From NCBI RefSeq assembly GCF_032854445.1, contig NC_088300.1, positions 32,035,608-32,099,607 of the forward strand: a stretch of DNA of 64,000 nt. The letters run 5' to 3'. The DNA comes from Liolophura sinensis (lineage: Eukaryota; Mollusca; Polyplacophora; Chitonida; Chitonidae). Below are positions 1 to 12,153 of this stretch, one piece after another. Each line of letters begins with the position of its first letter. Within the stretch, counting starts at the first letter, position 1. The notes beneath the pieces were generated by a model. The model was not told the origin of the DNA. It searched no databases and saw nothing but the letters and a program-made list of their open reading frames with translations. A program made the translations under genes and the position numbers.

Positions 1-103
1 AACAACCCCATGTATATACCAACGGTACAATGTATGTAGTAACAACCCCATGTATATACCAACTATACAATGTATGTAGTAACAACCCCATGTATATACC
101 AAC
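1..103. repeat. 40-bp tandem repeat, cut by the left window edge
   Basis: A 40-bp unit beginning AACAACCCCATGTATATACC starts at 1, 41 and 81. The third copy stops after 23 bases. Copies 1 and 2 differ at a few bases. The array probably continues to the left of the window. It lies in intron 2 of the PKC gene. Confidence 0.9.
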
Positions 104-3100
104 GTATATAAGCCTTGTTAGTATAACTATACAATGTTCAGGTTAAATTTTAACAAAATGGTACTTTAGAGTACAGGATTAGCACTGTTATGTTTTATGA
201 AAATTGTGACAATGATGTTTAATACAGGCTTAATAATGTTTCATATTACGATTTTTTTTTACTTTGTTTAGACTGAGATCTTTAGCTGCAACATTGTAAT
301 GTTAAAAAAATTGTCATAAAATTTTGAAGCTTGACAAAATGGTACAGTCAACAAGTATCGTTGAATGTTTTATCGCACTGTTGCATGTTGTCCTGCAACA
401 TCGAAAATGTTGATTGGAAGCAATGTAATAGTTATATCAAAATAGAAACAGTAAACTAAGAGGTGAAGGAGAAATGTTTCAAACTGGAAAATACAAAATG
501 TCAAGATGTTTTCCGTATTACCTGATTTCAACCATCATGAACAAGATGAAATGACATTTTCTGTACTGTTGTAAAAACATTTATGGTAGTGTGAGCATTT
601 GTCTTCCAACATTCTGAGTAATTCTTGACTAGTGACGTCTAATAAATTCCAACATCACTGATTTTTTTTTTTTTTACCTAATTCTGCTTAAGCCATGGTG
701 CTTGGGGGCATGTAATACATGGACAGTTGGAATAAACTTCTGACTGAGGTAAATTAACACAAGACTGTATTGCATCAGTTACGTGTGACCACTGCTAAGC
801 TATCACAATGTCACCGCTGCTCTGGTTTTACTCTCTATGCTGTACATCTTTAATTACATTATACATACTCGTCCATAGCAAAGGAAACTTATAATGTTTG
901 TCTTTTTGTATGCTTCTTTTTAATAAGAGAGCTCAAAATGTTATACTGCCGTATGTGGGAAGGTTTGCCGGCAACCTGCAGATGGTCAAGGATTTCCCAC
1001 GGGCTCTACCTGGTTTTCTCCCACCATAATGCTAGCCGCCATTGTATAAACAAAACATTCTCGAGTACGGCATAAAACACCAATCAAATAAATAAATGAA
1101 TAAATTAAAATGTTTTAATCATCCCACCTCTCCTGTTTTACAATTAAAAAGTAGAACGCAAGACTTGACAGGTTAGATACATTTGAGTACAAAAACTCAT
1201 TAAAGTAAATAAAAATAACCACTACAATGAATAGTATATAATGACACTATTATTTAGATGTGTTCATCTTAATACATGTATACAATGTCAAAGGTCTGAA
1301 GTAAGTCTTTGCAGTTGATCTCTCATGGACCGATGCATGGATACTGAGGTTCATGTCTACTTTTTTATCTCACATTGTGAAGCAATTCAGCGCAATTGGA
1401 ACAAATAAAATGACAAACATATGGCATAATGGGGTTTACCAATAAAGTGGATTTTTTTGTTGTTTTTTTGGCACTCTAGAAATGATTCATGATAGGTGCT
1501 TTAAGTTACACCCACCCACTGTGAACACTACTTCAAATACTTTAATACTATTAAAAGGTTCCTGCAGCATTACACATGATACTAAAGATAACAAAACCAC
1601 TAGTGCATTTGCTCACTGACAAGGCACTTCAACAACATTAGCAAGTCAAAAATGCAGAAAACATGATAATATGCGAGTGTCCACTTCAACAACACTGGTG
1701 CCAGTATACAAGGCCACTTCTTTATCCTGTAACAAGGTATTTTATCAATTTAGATCACGAATATATCACGATTTTTTCCTTTTTGGCACACTTAAGCACT
1801 TACATATACATGAGCAAAAGACAACCAGTCAGTAGAGATATGCGCAGTGGCACCATACTGGTAGAAGACTGCATGCACAGCCACATAAGCACCGCCAACC
1901 ATCAAGGTCTCAAAAGCCGTGAGAATGTGTGAATTTTGTCCATGGCTAGGTTTGAACCTGTGGCTCATGAGTCATAGTATTGTCATAGTGATTTACACTA
2001 ATTTCAGGGTACATCAGCATTTGCTGCTTGAATGTCATCATAACCTGACATAATTGTCAAGCATCAGTTTATTTATATTGTATTTCAAGTCAAACTGACA
2101 ATTATTTCATTTTCACTCCATTATTATCTTACACATATTAGATTACTATGGGTGGAGAAAACCGGCACACCTCACCATGGGCCTCGCCAACCTCCTGATG
2201 TAAATCATACGCCAAGCCAGAGAGGCAAACCTTCATGATCATTTAACCACACACTGAGCAATGCTTTGGCAATCATCTTATAACATAGTGGTAAATCACA
2301 CTAATTACAAAATAACACCAGTGGCAAGTTTTAATGAAACACTTCCTCTCTTCATATGATGCAGACAAGCTTGACTTTTTTTTTTTTCCCTACGAATTCT
2401 AAAAATACACAAGGATATCACTCATCTGCAAATATTACACAGGAGAATTATGAGCAATTAGTCATTGTGTTAAATATTATACAGATAACATCCTATACCA
2501 GTAAATGCTTTTTCTATTTCTTAGATCACAGAACCAGACATGATGCTGTGAAGATATGCTTTCATCACCAATAAATCTACGGGGGTAATTGTCGCTCTTA
2601 TGTTGTGTGACAAAAATAAATCTTAATTTTAATTTTTTTTGAAACTGATTTACATTCTGAGGCCCCGATGAGAAACACTTTCTTTATGCATGTCAATGAC
2701 TGGTCTTACACATTTAGTAATGAAGGAGAATTTAATTTTCACAAAGAAAGAGTTGTAAGTACATGTACATTCATGCTATATGCAAGTTCCTGTCGCTAAC
2801 AAAATGGTATGCTACTTGGTCTATGGGTTGCATCAAGTGACAAGATATTTCTGTGTGACCGCATATAGAGTATGGGATGTTAAGTGTGTGCAAGGTAAGA
2901 GGTATCAGTCAGTTCCTGGCAGCTGTATATTACAAGGAGCATGGATTCTCCACCACAGCATCTATACTCCACCATTTCTGCCAGCCTGCCATTGCTGAAG
3001 GTGCCTCATTATGCTTAGCTACCTCCAATCACATTGCAACAATTATGGAGGTAGGAAAGGATGGTTAAGGTCACATTAAAACACAACAATTCTTTATCAA

Positions 3101-3462
3101 ATGTGAAATTTCAGAGTCAGCTGTTTTACAAACGTTTTGAAAAAATGTAGAAAACGTATGGGCATTTACCGTTGATTGATAAAATACACAAGCCCAGTAC
3201 GACACTTCCACACCTTACTCCCCTAAAAATGCCAATAGGCTAGTCCGCTAGCATCACAGCGCCACACAAATATTATGCTGATACAGATGCAGCCATGCTA
3301 AATCGGCCTCGGAAAAATGGAGGGCGATACTTCAATCCAATACTCCAGAGATATATCCCAAATTTCATCATTTATTCATTCCAAAACAGCCAAACTAAAC
3401 AAAATATTCATATTAAACAGAAATATGGCATCATGAATATGTTAATTGTAGAAAAGACATAC
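104..3462. other. PKC gene intron 2 (incomplete) without further exons
   Basis: I see no further PKC exon here. The next expected segment (linker, pseudosubstrate and C1A domain) has no matching reading frame on the minus strand, so it must lie left of the window. The stretch is AT-rich and holds a partial SINE at 948-1101, a decayed element-like stretch at about 1840-2290, and short homopolymers. Short open frames on the plus strand (for example 1663-1932) have no recognisable domain and are probably chance. Confidence 0.6.
948..1101 (+). mobile_element. SINE family 1, 3' part
   Basis: This is a 5'-truncated copy. It carries the shared body (GGCAACCTGCAGATGGTC, then a CCCACCATAATGCT segment) and the shared tail (GAGTACGGCATAAAACACC, then AATCAAATAAATAAAT). 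The same body and tail recur in about a dozen places in the window. Full-length copies at 33132 and 42517 have a tRNA-like head, so the family is tRNA-derived. Confidence 0.75.
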
Positions 3463-3526
3463 CCTCTGTTACGGACCCGCTCACTTCAATAATGAGATGC
3501 AATTTCCCACTTGGCTCCAAATCAAC
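3463..3526 (-). CDS. PRKCE: PKC epsilon-like coding exon 2
   Basis: This is a 64-bp exon. On the minus strand it follows an acceptor ending TTGCAACCAG and ends at a donor GTATGT. It reads VDLEPSGKLHLIIEVSGSVTE plus the first base of a glycine codon. This matches the stretch right after the C2-like domain of PKC epsilon (human: DLEPEG, then VIIDLSGS). The phase with exon 1 is exact. It leaves in phase 1 to an exon beyond the window. Confidence 0.88.
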
Positions 3527-3853
3527 CTGGTTGCAATAGAAAATAATAAATAATAATTGATATAATCGCCTGGATTTGCAAGAGAAAATCCACAACAAGG
3601 AATTTATTTCATGAAAAAGGACGCAAAAGACATGGTAGAGCCCGTAGATAAACCTGTGACCTGAGTCCAAGGGAAGAATCCATCGCCTCTTCCATCCAAT
3701 CGGGACCGCATCATTCACCTAGCTGCAGATGCTGGCAACATGGGGCATCAGCCCAGGGTCAAAATAAAGCATTTTAACCGTATCAAATCTCGGTTTTTCT
3801 CAATTTAAACAACATTTAAGCATATGTAAGAACAGGTTTCTTTATAAACATAC
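3527..3853 (-). other. PKC gene intron 1 (327 bp)
   Basis: The intron is bounded by donor GTATGT (after the TGG codon) and an acceptor ending CAACCAG. Nothing else is recognisable inside it. An open frame runs through it into exon 2 on the minus strand (3431-3718), but that is intron read-through. Confidence 0.85.
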
Positions 3854-4192
3854 CCAAATATCCGAATTCGTCTCCTTAATTTCTTCAAAGGAAAGCGTAC
3901 AATTTGCGACGAAATCGTCCGGCGGTATGGCAGCGTCATGAAACACAGTAAATCCCAGACTTTGACCATTGTGTACTTCAGTCACAAATTCCTCGTTCCA
4001 TGAAGGTTTGGTAGTTTTAGGTTTCGTCGTCGATCTTGCTACTTGCTGATCGTCGACATCCACTGCTATGTAAGGGTCTATAATTTGCCCTTGTTTGTTT
4101 GGTCCGACAGCATGCCTAGTAGCGAAGTCGGTTGGCTTTAAGTCAATCGCCTCACAAATTTTTAGTTTGAGGGATCCATTAAAAAACACCAT
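3854..4192 (-). CDS. PRKCE: PKC epsilon-like coding exon 1: start codon and C2-like domain
   Basis: The exon holds 113 codons and contains almost the whole N-terminal C2-like domain of a novel PKC. In this class the domain binds regulators and lipids without calcium. Visible family motifs are MVFFNG at the start, KICEA at about residue 11, RHAVGP at 26, [10 protein letters not shown] at 39, [10 protein letters not shown] at 67 and DDFVANC at 91. The start is secure: an in-frame TAG lies 42 bases upstream (4232-4234), with no other ATG between, and the context is AAC-ATG-G, with A at -3 and G at +4. The exon ends TGG|GTATGT in phase 0. It lies head-to-head with ISCA2, about 3.9 kb away. Confidence 0.93.
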
Positions 4193-4700
4193 GTTTGCTA
4201 CAACCGACGCATCAACCCGGTAGATAAGATCCTAACACATAGACACGGGATCCCAGATGCGGTACTCGACCCAGTGGATCAACCAAAATTGCTAAAAACA
4301 CAGAAACGTCCTTTCTGACATGATCGGCCCTGGAACCTCACGGAAGCTAATCTTCTAAGTTTATCCCACAATGCACTAGGACAGATGACACAAAATCCAT
4401 TACAAATCGAAAGCTTCAAACTGGAATAAATTTACTCCACAGATCTTAAATTGTGTTCTTTGTCGAGGATTTTTACTTTTAGCAATTTACGATAGCGGTA
4501 GCGTGTGCATAATTTTTATTTATATGGTTATTTTGTTGAATTCGGCCGAGAAAAATTATGATTTCGAAAGCGAGCGTTGTCAAGGGGAGACAACCATCAC
4601 CAGGAGTTGAACCATCCCACTTATTTCGTCTGCTTTGGGTTGGTCTTCCGTTTGTCATTATTGTGTAGGCCTATATCCGTGTTAGTTTAGAAGTAAGAAA
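4193..4700 (-). promoter_or_regulatory. Putative PKC 5' UTR and promoter region
   Basis: This stretch lies directly upstream of the PKC start codon. It is richer in CpG than its surroundings (for example CCGACGC, CCCGG, TTCGGCCGAG, GAAAGCGAGCG). I see no clear TATA box and cannot fix a transcription start. The call rests on position and base composition only. A 5' UTR intron is possible. Confidence 0.35.
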
Positions 4701-6121
4701 AAAGGCTTTGTCTGTCGACTAATTTCTGATGTTCATGATTAGATACCCTTCAATTACACATATGTGCAGGGGCGACTGGATGACTTTTAAATGGACAGAG
4801 GGGTTGGGAGGGGCAAGCCCACTGTCTCATCCCGATATATAGACTCTACGTGGACTTTCAGTTAGCTGGATATACGTTTTAGGCGTTTTCTACAAGAACA
4901 CAAGTATTAAAAGAAGACGGTTTATATATTATATTTTACCTTCTCATTTTCTTATTTTCCTGTATTATTTATTTATTTATATTTTTGTCTCTTAATCATT
5001 AAGATTCATAACTTTTGCTTCCTTTAAAGGCGAAAAAAACACTAATTATGTATATGTTAGACGAAAGACAGTTAACTATTGTCCACAAAAATGCATTTAT
5101 TTTTTAGAATTTTTTCCAGTAAAGTGCATTTGTAACTTTGGATTCTACGGTGGCCTTTTCTGATCATATTATACCATTCGTGTCACACCCAATTTTTGTC
5201 ACTTAAAATACATATAGACTGTTAAATTTCATTATGTTGGATGAATATACAAATAGATCTATGAATGCATTTGCCAAATAAACCTTGAAACGAACTATTT
5301 CAAGCACAAAATATAAATGTGACGTCACTGATACCTGTACGGACCACTGTCGAATCGGACGTTTTACAAACATTTTACTTGATTGGACAAATTCGAAAAA
5401 AATACGTCAAACTATTTTCCTGGCATCAGGTATATACTTAATTTTAATATTGCGATCACCCAAAGGCTCAACTTAAGCGCCAAAACAATGCTCATGCAGA
5501 AGTCGTGTGCATGCATGCACGTGTTGAGCGAATTGTCATGCTTTAATTTTGTTGCATAATGGCAACAATATTAATTTCACGTTAAAAAGGCTATCCCGGA
5601 TATTTTTGACAAAAAGTCAATCGGCACAAATCCAAACGAAGTTTTGTTGTTATTTTAAAATACGGTAGTCCAAATATTACCTTTCACAGAATATCAGTCT
5701 CGTTTGTGAAAATTCCACCGTTCGAAGTCGCTTATTAAGTATCTAAAGAATATTAAAAGGGTCGCATAACATTTTTAAACCTTTTGAATCATTTTAACAT
5801 TATAAATAATACAGGCAAGAATTTGATATTTACTGAAGGGCAATAATTTGAGCTATTCTTGTTAAATACGTAAAATTTGGCTTTCTGCGATTATGGACAT
5901 TTTGCCAAAAATATCTGGTGTAACATCTTTAAACAACAAAATAAATATATATTGCATGTACGTTTGACCGGTCGAGCAAACGACATTAATATGACGACCA
6001 AGAAAGACATGAGTGTGAATTTAAACACAAAATCACTTGGCGTAAATTTATTTTACTTTTACAAGTGTGTAGTGACAAAATCACATTTTATCACATAATA
6101 TGTCGTCGAGAAAAAGGAAAA

Positions 6122-6466
6122 GGGGCCGCTTTGGTGGCCTAATGCGTGATTTAGAGTGTCCACTTCGCAGTCGGAAGACCGCGGGTCGGGTCATACCAAA
6201 GACTTTAAAAATGGTACTTCCCACCGCCTCGGTTGGCGCTCAGCACTAAGCGGTTAGAGCAAGGAAACATGACTAGTTGGCCCGGCGTCAGTACAATGTG
6301 ATTGGGCGGGGCGTTATGTCTGGTGTCTCTGGTGTGGCGGCAGTAGTTTGCATGGTGGCCTGCATGTACTCACCTACCGCAAGAAGACACAGTATATGCA
6401 CACACACCCAATGGCCCCTCGTCAGCATATGACTGAAGAAGTGTTAAGTACGATGTAAGAACCCAA
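6122..6466 (+). mobile_element. SINE family 2, near full length
   Basis: It starts with a tRNA-like head (GGTGGCCTAATGCGTGA, then GAAGACCGCGGGTCGGGTC, resembling A and B boxes). A body follows with AAAGACTTTAAAAATGGTAC, and the tail reads TGACTGAAGAAGTGTTAAGTACGATG. The same body and tail types recur at 49090-49375 and, on the minus strand, at 42255-42420 and 53834-54006. This tail type (TTGTTGAGTACGACGTTAAA) is familiar from mollusc genomes. It would have moved with LINE enzymes. Confidence 0.75.
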
Positions 6467-6619
6467 GCTTACATACACACATACGTACATTAAAGGAAAA
6501 ACCGTATTATTGTCAAACTAAGAGGGATGGTATGAAGACATCTTGCAATGAAGTAGTGTTATAGATACCAATGTAGGGAAGTTTAAATAAAGGTGCGTTA
6601 TGAAAAATTTCTGTTGTTT

Positions 6620-6620
<1 letters not shown>

Positions 6621-6702
<82 letters not shown>
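6621..6702. repeat. GT/AT dinucleotide microsatellite
   Basis: Five GT units run into about 35 uninterrupted AT units, ending in ACACA. The tract explains the (IY)n open frames on the minus strand. It is likely to be polymorphic and prone to cruciform or slippage. Confidence 0.97.
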
Positions 6703-6706
<4 letters not shown>

Positions 6707-8128
6707 TCGTATAGATGAAGGGGCACTTTTCTGGTCGTGGGGGCCCACATATCCCTAAAAAAGTCGGGGCCTCAACTTCAAAACTCGTTGCCCCACAGTT
6801 AAACTCGGAATCCTGACACTTATACTCGGCTCATTGACTTTTAATCTTTTAATATTTTTTGCATTTTCATGACTACATAATCTGTTGATACAATCTGTTG
6901 ATACAATGTATCGGAGTAACGATTAATTTTGAATAAGTGAAGACTTGTACATACGGCAATCTAAGGTTGCTGAGCTTCCGAGGTCTAAGGGGCACCTGAC
7001 CCCTCACCTAACGTGTAGGGGTTGACTTTCGACTTTTAAATTTGCTCCAACTTTTAATCTTGTATAGCCCCCCCCCTCCACCCGTTTCAATTTAAAATTT
7101 CTTTTTTAAGCATTCTTGTGTTAGGCATCTTCAGTTTATAGTTCAAGTTAGTCTGTGTGTATTTGTATATGCACGTCGCCATAGACCCATGCATGCAGGC
7201 GGCTCAGCGCCGAGATTTAACCCAAACAAAGGTCGTATCTTCATGGTGACCTACACGTATATAACTAATTATCAAGGGCAAAATACAATTAGCAGTAAGG
7301 TATAGCGTGCCCCAATCCAATTTCAGTTAGTTTTGCTGTGGTTTTAAGTCTGAATAAGATACATGTATGGCCAGGATTCTGAATAGCCAGGAGCGTGGTG
7401 TTTTCCATCGTTGGTCTTTGGTCGTTGGTTTTATAACATAAAACACCCGTCATAAATAAATTGCTATAGAAAGAAACTGAAAAAGTGAAATTAAAAAAGC
7501 TGCAAAATGTAAAGGCGATTCGCGAAGGTGAGGGGATGCTAACGTACATAATGGAATACAGGGCATCTGCATGCTCAATTAACTTCATATACTTATTAAA
7601 TTACGAAGCTACAAGATACATTTTATTTCATTTGTTTAATTCACCAATCACCTCAATTCCCCCTACACCCACAATGCCTGCAGTCACTTGATTTCTAATA
7701 TCTTGTTTTCCAGTTTTCTTATATTTTTCTTGCAATCTCTTTTGGATTGCCCCTTTTGTTTTTCGCCTGGTATGCAAAGAAATGAAACATGAAATTAAGT
7801 AGCAATACTTTTCTATTCCTGCGGACGACTTTATCACGTTAATCGTAACTCATCAAACGTTCTTCAAAAAAGAATAAATGTCTATATGAATCTACATCAG
7901 AAAAGGAAAGACTGTATTTCCATAATTACATTTGCAGTTTTAACAATTACAAACTGATCTGATATGATGCATCAATTTCGATTTGGTTTTTTGTTTTTGT
8001 TTTTTTTTTTTTTTTTCAATGCAAACAACACGCTTCCTAAGGCAGATGAAAATAAACTTTTGGTGTGGAAGACTCAGGGGAGATAAGCGAGAAGTTTTCC
8101 AAGGAAAGTAACTCTAAAACGATGAGCA

Positions 8129-8199
8129 ATGTCGACCTCTATTTTGATTTCGAGTGGAAGAAATTTTGTGAGACATTTCTGTCGGAATCTTGCCATTAG
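8129..8199 (+). CDS. ISCA2: ISCA2 coding exon 1: mitochondrial presequence
   Basis: The exon carries 23 codons plus two bases. It reads MSTSILISSGRNFVRHF, then CRNLAI and AG|. It has arginines at 11, 15 and 19, several hydroxylated residues and no acidic ones, which is typical of a matrix targeting signal. It ends ATTAG|GTAAAG, and AG joins the first A of the next exon to make arginine 24. This exact phase match, plus an in-frame TGA six bases before the ATG (8123-8125), supports the start. The exon was found by hand because it is too short to stand out. An out-of-frame ATG at 8122 overlaps it. Confidence 0.8.
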
Positions 8200-10445
8200 G
8201 TAAAGTCAGTTGTTGACGCACAACAAAGCAAGAGAAGAAGACAACATATTCTTTTGTGACTCTTATATGAGTAGTATTTTTCGAAAGTTCATGTACGCAC
8301 GGCGTAGTCTAATACAACAACAACAGTATTCACTGGTCTGCAGTGACTTTGACAGAAGACATTGGAAAGTTTCGCAAGTTTAGGATGCAAGAGTCTTGCT
8401 CATTCATATCTCCCTAAACGTGTAATTCTAATTTGAGTGGCACAGCCAGAAGATTTACATTGTTAAACTCAGTGGAATATGTTGTAGTCCCCAAAGAAGG
8501 ATATTTTTCCGCCTGACTTCTTCAGTTTCCAAAAACGACGCATTCATCCATTCAGAAAGGGCAATTATCGCCAAAATGTGAGCTTGTCTGAGGGATTTTT
8601 CGTAGATGTAAGGACTGGAAATTTTATAGTTGAGGATGCTGTCACATGGGCTAGTGACAATTCAATTCATTGAAGAACCAGCTTTTGACAATGACCATCA
8701 TTGAAGGGGCTTATTGACAAAAAGACAAACCCCTAGTCTTTACAACTGCCGTCAAGACTCAATACAGTGTGCAACTACCAGTCGTAGTTATAGATTTAAG
8801 TATTGCTTTTGTTTGTTGTGGAGTGGGGTAACTCTCATTTCAAGCAATGCAGTTCCTGGAGTTACAGTGTGAAACTTTTGGCTCACAGAACCAAAAGATT
8901 CCATGACAGTTGCATCTGTTTATGAAAAATAATGTGCCTAGCCTATACTGTTGCAGTTTGTGAGCCTGCCTTCATCATGCTGCTTTAACAAGACTGATCT
9001 TGATGTCATGACCAATATCAGGCTAAATGCAGGCAGACATATGACCTGTTGAATGACAAACAAGGCAAACAAATTCAGATGTCGGCCTCAGGACGAGAGA
9101 TCCTGAAAATGGCTTTTATTTTGGTCAGTTTATGTTATTGTCATAGACTGTTTTTTGTTAGGCCAACCAGACCAGGGTAGGGATTTTGTAGGAATATCCA
9201 GTTGACGTCGATGTATGTTAGGAAAGTGTTAATGTTCATGTGAACAGCGATAGATATTCCTTACCAGTACTATACACCTGACACATTTGTGGCTGTTTCA
9301 TACTGTAACTCTTGTAACTACATTGCTCGAAATAAGAGTTGTCCCACCTCGTAACTGTGCTTTTGTTTGAAGAAAATCTAGAGAAAAATATCCTTCTTCA
9401 GAATTTATGACACACCACAAATCATTAGCATTATAACACTAGTGTCTGCACCACTTGTATCAGTTACATGTTACCAGCTATATATATATTTCCCCTTGAC
9501 TAAGCTGCACAAACTCTCCCCTTTCTAGTAACCTGTTGTTTTGATTATACCTGATATTGTTTCTTTGGTATATTCTAATGTGCCATATTCTCCACAAGTT
9601 ATAAAGGTCAGAGAGAGCGGATCATAGCTGAGTGATCAAAATGCTTATCTTTGAGTCGCTAGGAGAAACAAGATGTTTTTCCTATCCTGTTAGGGATATG
9701 ACCACAAAAGTGGAAGTTCGTTGGACAAATTCCTTTCAGATTCCTCACATTGAAGTGAAAGACCTCAAGATTAAAGATTCAAATTATACCTGACAAGTGA
9801 AGTTTGCATCAGGATTGAATGTAGGTGTAGCGGCCAGTTTTACAAGCCAAGCTTCATCTCAGGGGTTGGTGGGGATGTGTATTTTTATGTTCGTTCAAAG
9901 TTCAGAAACTTGTGTAAACCATATTTGATGAGTCATAAGAGGTGGTAACTAAAAGGAATGCTCACTTCATACTATTTGAAACAAGTAGCATTTTCTTGTG
10001 AGTAGAATAGCACAAAGTGTCCCTGGCCGTAATTCTGGCACATTTTTTTTTGGTGGTCTCTGTCTTCAACCGTCCTTATCTTGCTTCTGGGGAGGCAGAG
10101 CTGTTCCAGTCTGAAGATGAGTGCAGTAACAATGTTTACCATGTGATTTCCTCATTAAAAGTGTTTTAAACAGCAGTTTAAGTTTTTCTGATGCACTGTT
10201 TGCATACTTTTCATCGACTACAAGGTAGTGTCCATAAATGGGGAGATAACTATCATTAACTTTCCACCTGCAGGATATTAAAGAATCAAAATCTGTACAC
10301 AGTGTTAGTAAGCAACACATGAACATCCTATATACAGACAAGTGTTAAACTTCATATTGCCTTCATATCAGTCAAGTATTGTTCTGGAGAGAAAAATTAA
10401 TACAAAATATTAATACAAATTATTACAGCCGATTTATATTGTTGT

Positions 10446-10660
10446 TTTACCGATTCCTCAAACTTTTCGCATATGAAAGATCAGCTTTCAGTGCAGTTTA
10501 TGCATATTTATGATTTGATTTTTGGAACAAAACTATATTGGTTTGATGGGCAAGTTTCAGGGCTTTACAAAAAGTATAATTTTATCAGTCAGCACAGAAT
10601 AATGCCTTCAGAATATGCTTGAATACACACCTTGCAATTATTCGAAAAGGCCGAAGAATT
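10446..10660 (-). repeat. Dispersed repeat R1, copy A
   Basis: The reverse complement of this stretch matches 11289-11521 and 31589-31817 over about 200 bases. Shared blocks include CAAGCATATTCT, GGC(G/A)TTATTCTGTG, AATTGGCCAATC-like and GAGGAATTAGGG-like segments. It is an interspersed element without visible coding capacity. I do not know its class. Confidence 0.75.
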
Positions 10661-11288
10661 AAAGTAGATTTGAAGTTACGCTGGTTGGTATGAATGCTGT
10701 ACTTTCAAGGCCACACATGTCGGGGTACATCACTCGCCTGTGAAAATGAGACGAAGAGGGAAAAGGTAACATAGGAAATGATCAAGAATGGATGACATTC
10801 TGAGAGCTATGGCTGATAATAACTGGAAATTATAGTATGTTTGACAAGATACAAATCTGCACAGCATATGTGATTGTGAATGTCAATAAAGTGAAGTTTT
10901 GGGCTAACATCAGAATGAAGCAAGGTTTTGAAGTAGCTTCCATGCCATTTAGACAATGTTTACACCTCCATGTCTGTGTAAGTAAAGCCTGTGGGCTTGA
11001 GTGAAATGGGAAGTGACCAGATTTGTGCACTACTAAGTAGACTTAATCAGATACCTATCCATCAGTCTAGTGTACCTTCAATTTCAAATTAAGTTTGGTA
11101 TGTAAAACTGCAGTATAGGAATGATACTTTAAAATGATAATTTTGAGATGAACACTTAAATTTTGATATGAAGAAATTAATCAAACTACACATCCACTTT
11201 ATAAGGTGGATGAATCAATCAGAATAAAACAAAATGTGTCCCTTTAAAAATGCTAAACTTTAGGTGAAATACAGTAATTTGAACAGGC

Positions 11289-11521
11289 TAAAATGTCTTA
11301 CTGTAATTCTTTAACCTTTTTGCATGTTTGTAAGGTGTTTATACAAGCATATTCTTAAGGCGTTATTCTGTGTAGACTGATAAAATTATACTTTTTGTGA
11401 AGTCCTGAAATTGGCCAATCAAACCATTGTAGTTTTATCTCCAAAATCTATTTATAAATGTGCAAAAATTGTACCCAAACTTGCTCTTTCATATGCGAGA
11501 AGGTTGAGGAATTAGGGTAAC
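11289..11521 (+). repeat. Dispersed repeat R1, copy B
   Basis: This is the same element as at 31589-31817, in direct orientation, and at 10446-10660, in inverted orientation. Blocks seen are CAAGCATATTCTTAAGGCG, TTATTCTGTGTAGACTG, ATTGGCCAATCAAACCA and GGTTGAGGAATTAGGGT. Copies A and B face each other across about 630 bp within ISCA2 intron 1. Confidence 0.75.
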
Positions 11522-11724
11522 CTAATGAAAGATTGTCAGTTTTCTCAGGTTATGTGATTTGGACAGGTGCATGGGTACTGTGGTAATTGCTGTTTCATAC
11601 ATCCACATGGTCACCCATGTGGTTTCTGTGGACCATCAAGTTTTATATGTAATTATTGTCAGGATTTGGTTTATTGGTCGTGAAAAATGAAAGTCACGCG
11701 AAAGAGCATTATTATATTGTATAT

Positions 11725-11922
11725 CACCAATGCGGTCACTGTGAGTTCGAGTCCAGCTCATGCTGGCTCCCTCTCCAGCCGTATGTGGGAAGGTCTGACG
11801 GCAACCTGCAGATGGTCGTGGGTTTTCCCTGAGCTCTGCTCTGTTTCCTCCCACCATAATGCTGGCCGGCTTCATATAAGTGAAATATTCTTGAGTACGG
11901 CGTAAAACACCAATCAAATTAT
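11725..11922 (+). mobile_element. SINE family 1, head partly missing
   Basis: It begins within the tRNA-like part (CACTGTGAGTTCGAGTCC, B-box-like). The body GGCAACCTGCAGATGGTCGT and the tail TTGAGTACGGCGTAAAACAC, then CAATCAAATT follow. The A-box half is missing. It sits about 230 bases upstream of ISCA2 exon 2. Confidence 0.8.
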
Positions 11923-12153
11923 TTGGGCTAAAGGGATTGAATGAAGGTTTTAATCTGTGCCCTGAGTCAGATAACCAAATACATGTACTAATCACATGTA
12001 GCAAATATTGTAATAAATCAGAGTGAAAGTTACCTTTGAATTGATCATGAAAAGCACGGATTTCAGATTTATTGAACTTGAATGATTTTATTGGCATTTA
12101 TTTTTAGTACATGTATCAACATCATCATTGGCATTGTTATTTTATTCTCTCAG

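Larger units (their letters stand above)
3463..4192 (-). other. PRKCE: Gene: novel protein kinase C epsilon/eta type, 5' end only
   Basis: The gene runs leftwards out of the window. Two coding exons (3854-4192 and 3463-3526) join in phase 0 across a 327-bp intron and encode the first 134 residues. The C2-like domain, with the order ICEA, HAVGP, DPYIA, VDD, EEFVTEV, FHDA, DDFVANC, matches PKC epsilon/eta, and the join IW|VDLEP matches the family. Invertebrates usually have one such gene (Drosophila Pkc98E, Aplysia Apl II). The protein is a diacylglycerol-activated, calcium-independent Ser/Thr kinase that moves to membranes. The C1, kinase and C-terminal parts are not in this window. Orthology to vertebrate PRKCE rather than PRKCH cannot be decided from this part. 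Confidence 0.9.
4701..8128. other. Spacer between divergent PKC and ISCA2 genes
   Basis: This DNA lies between two head-to-head genes. It contains a tRNA-derived SINE of family 2 (6122-6466) and a GT/AT microsatellite (6621-6702). I recognise no gene in the rest. The short open frames at 5285, 5877, 7289 and 7628 have no domain, no convincing splice sites and ordinary intergenic composition. The ISCA2 promoter should lie in the last few hundred bases before 8129, where there is a T-rich tract at about 7990-8017. Confidence 0.5.
8200..12153 (+). other. ISCA2 intron 1 (3954 bp)
   Basis: It runs from GTAAAG to an acceptor TTATTCTCTCAG. It holds two copies of a ~220-bp dispersed repeat in opposite orientation (10446-10660 and 11289-11521) and a partial SINE (11725-11922). 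No other exon is recognisable. The open frames at 10066-10341 and 11636-12097 come from repeat sequence or chance. Confidence 0.7.
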
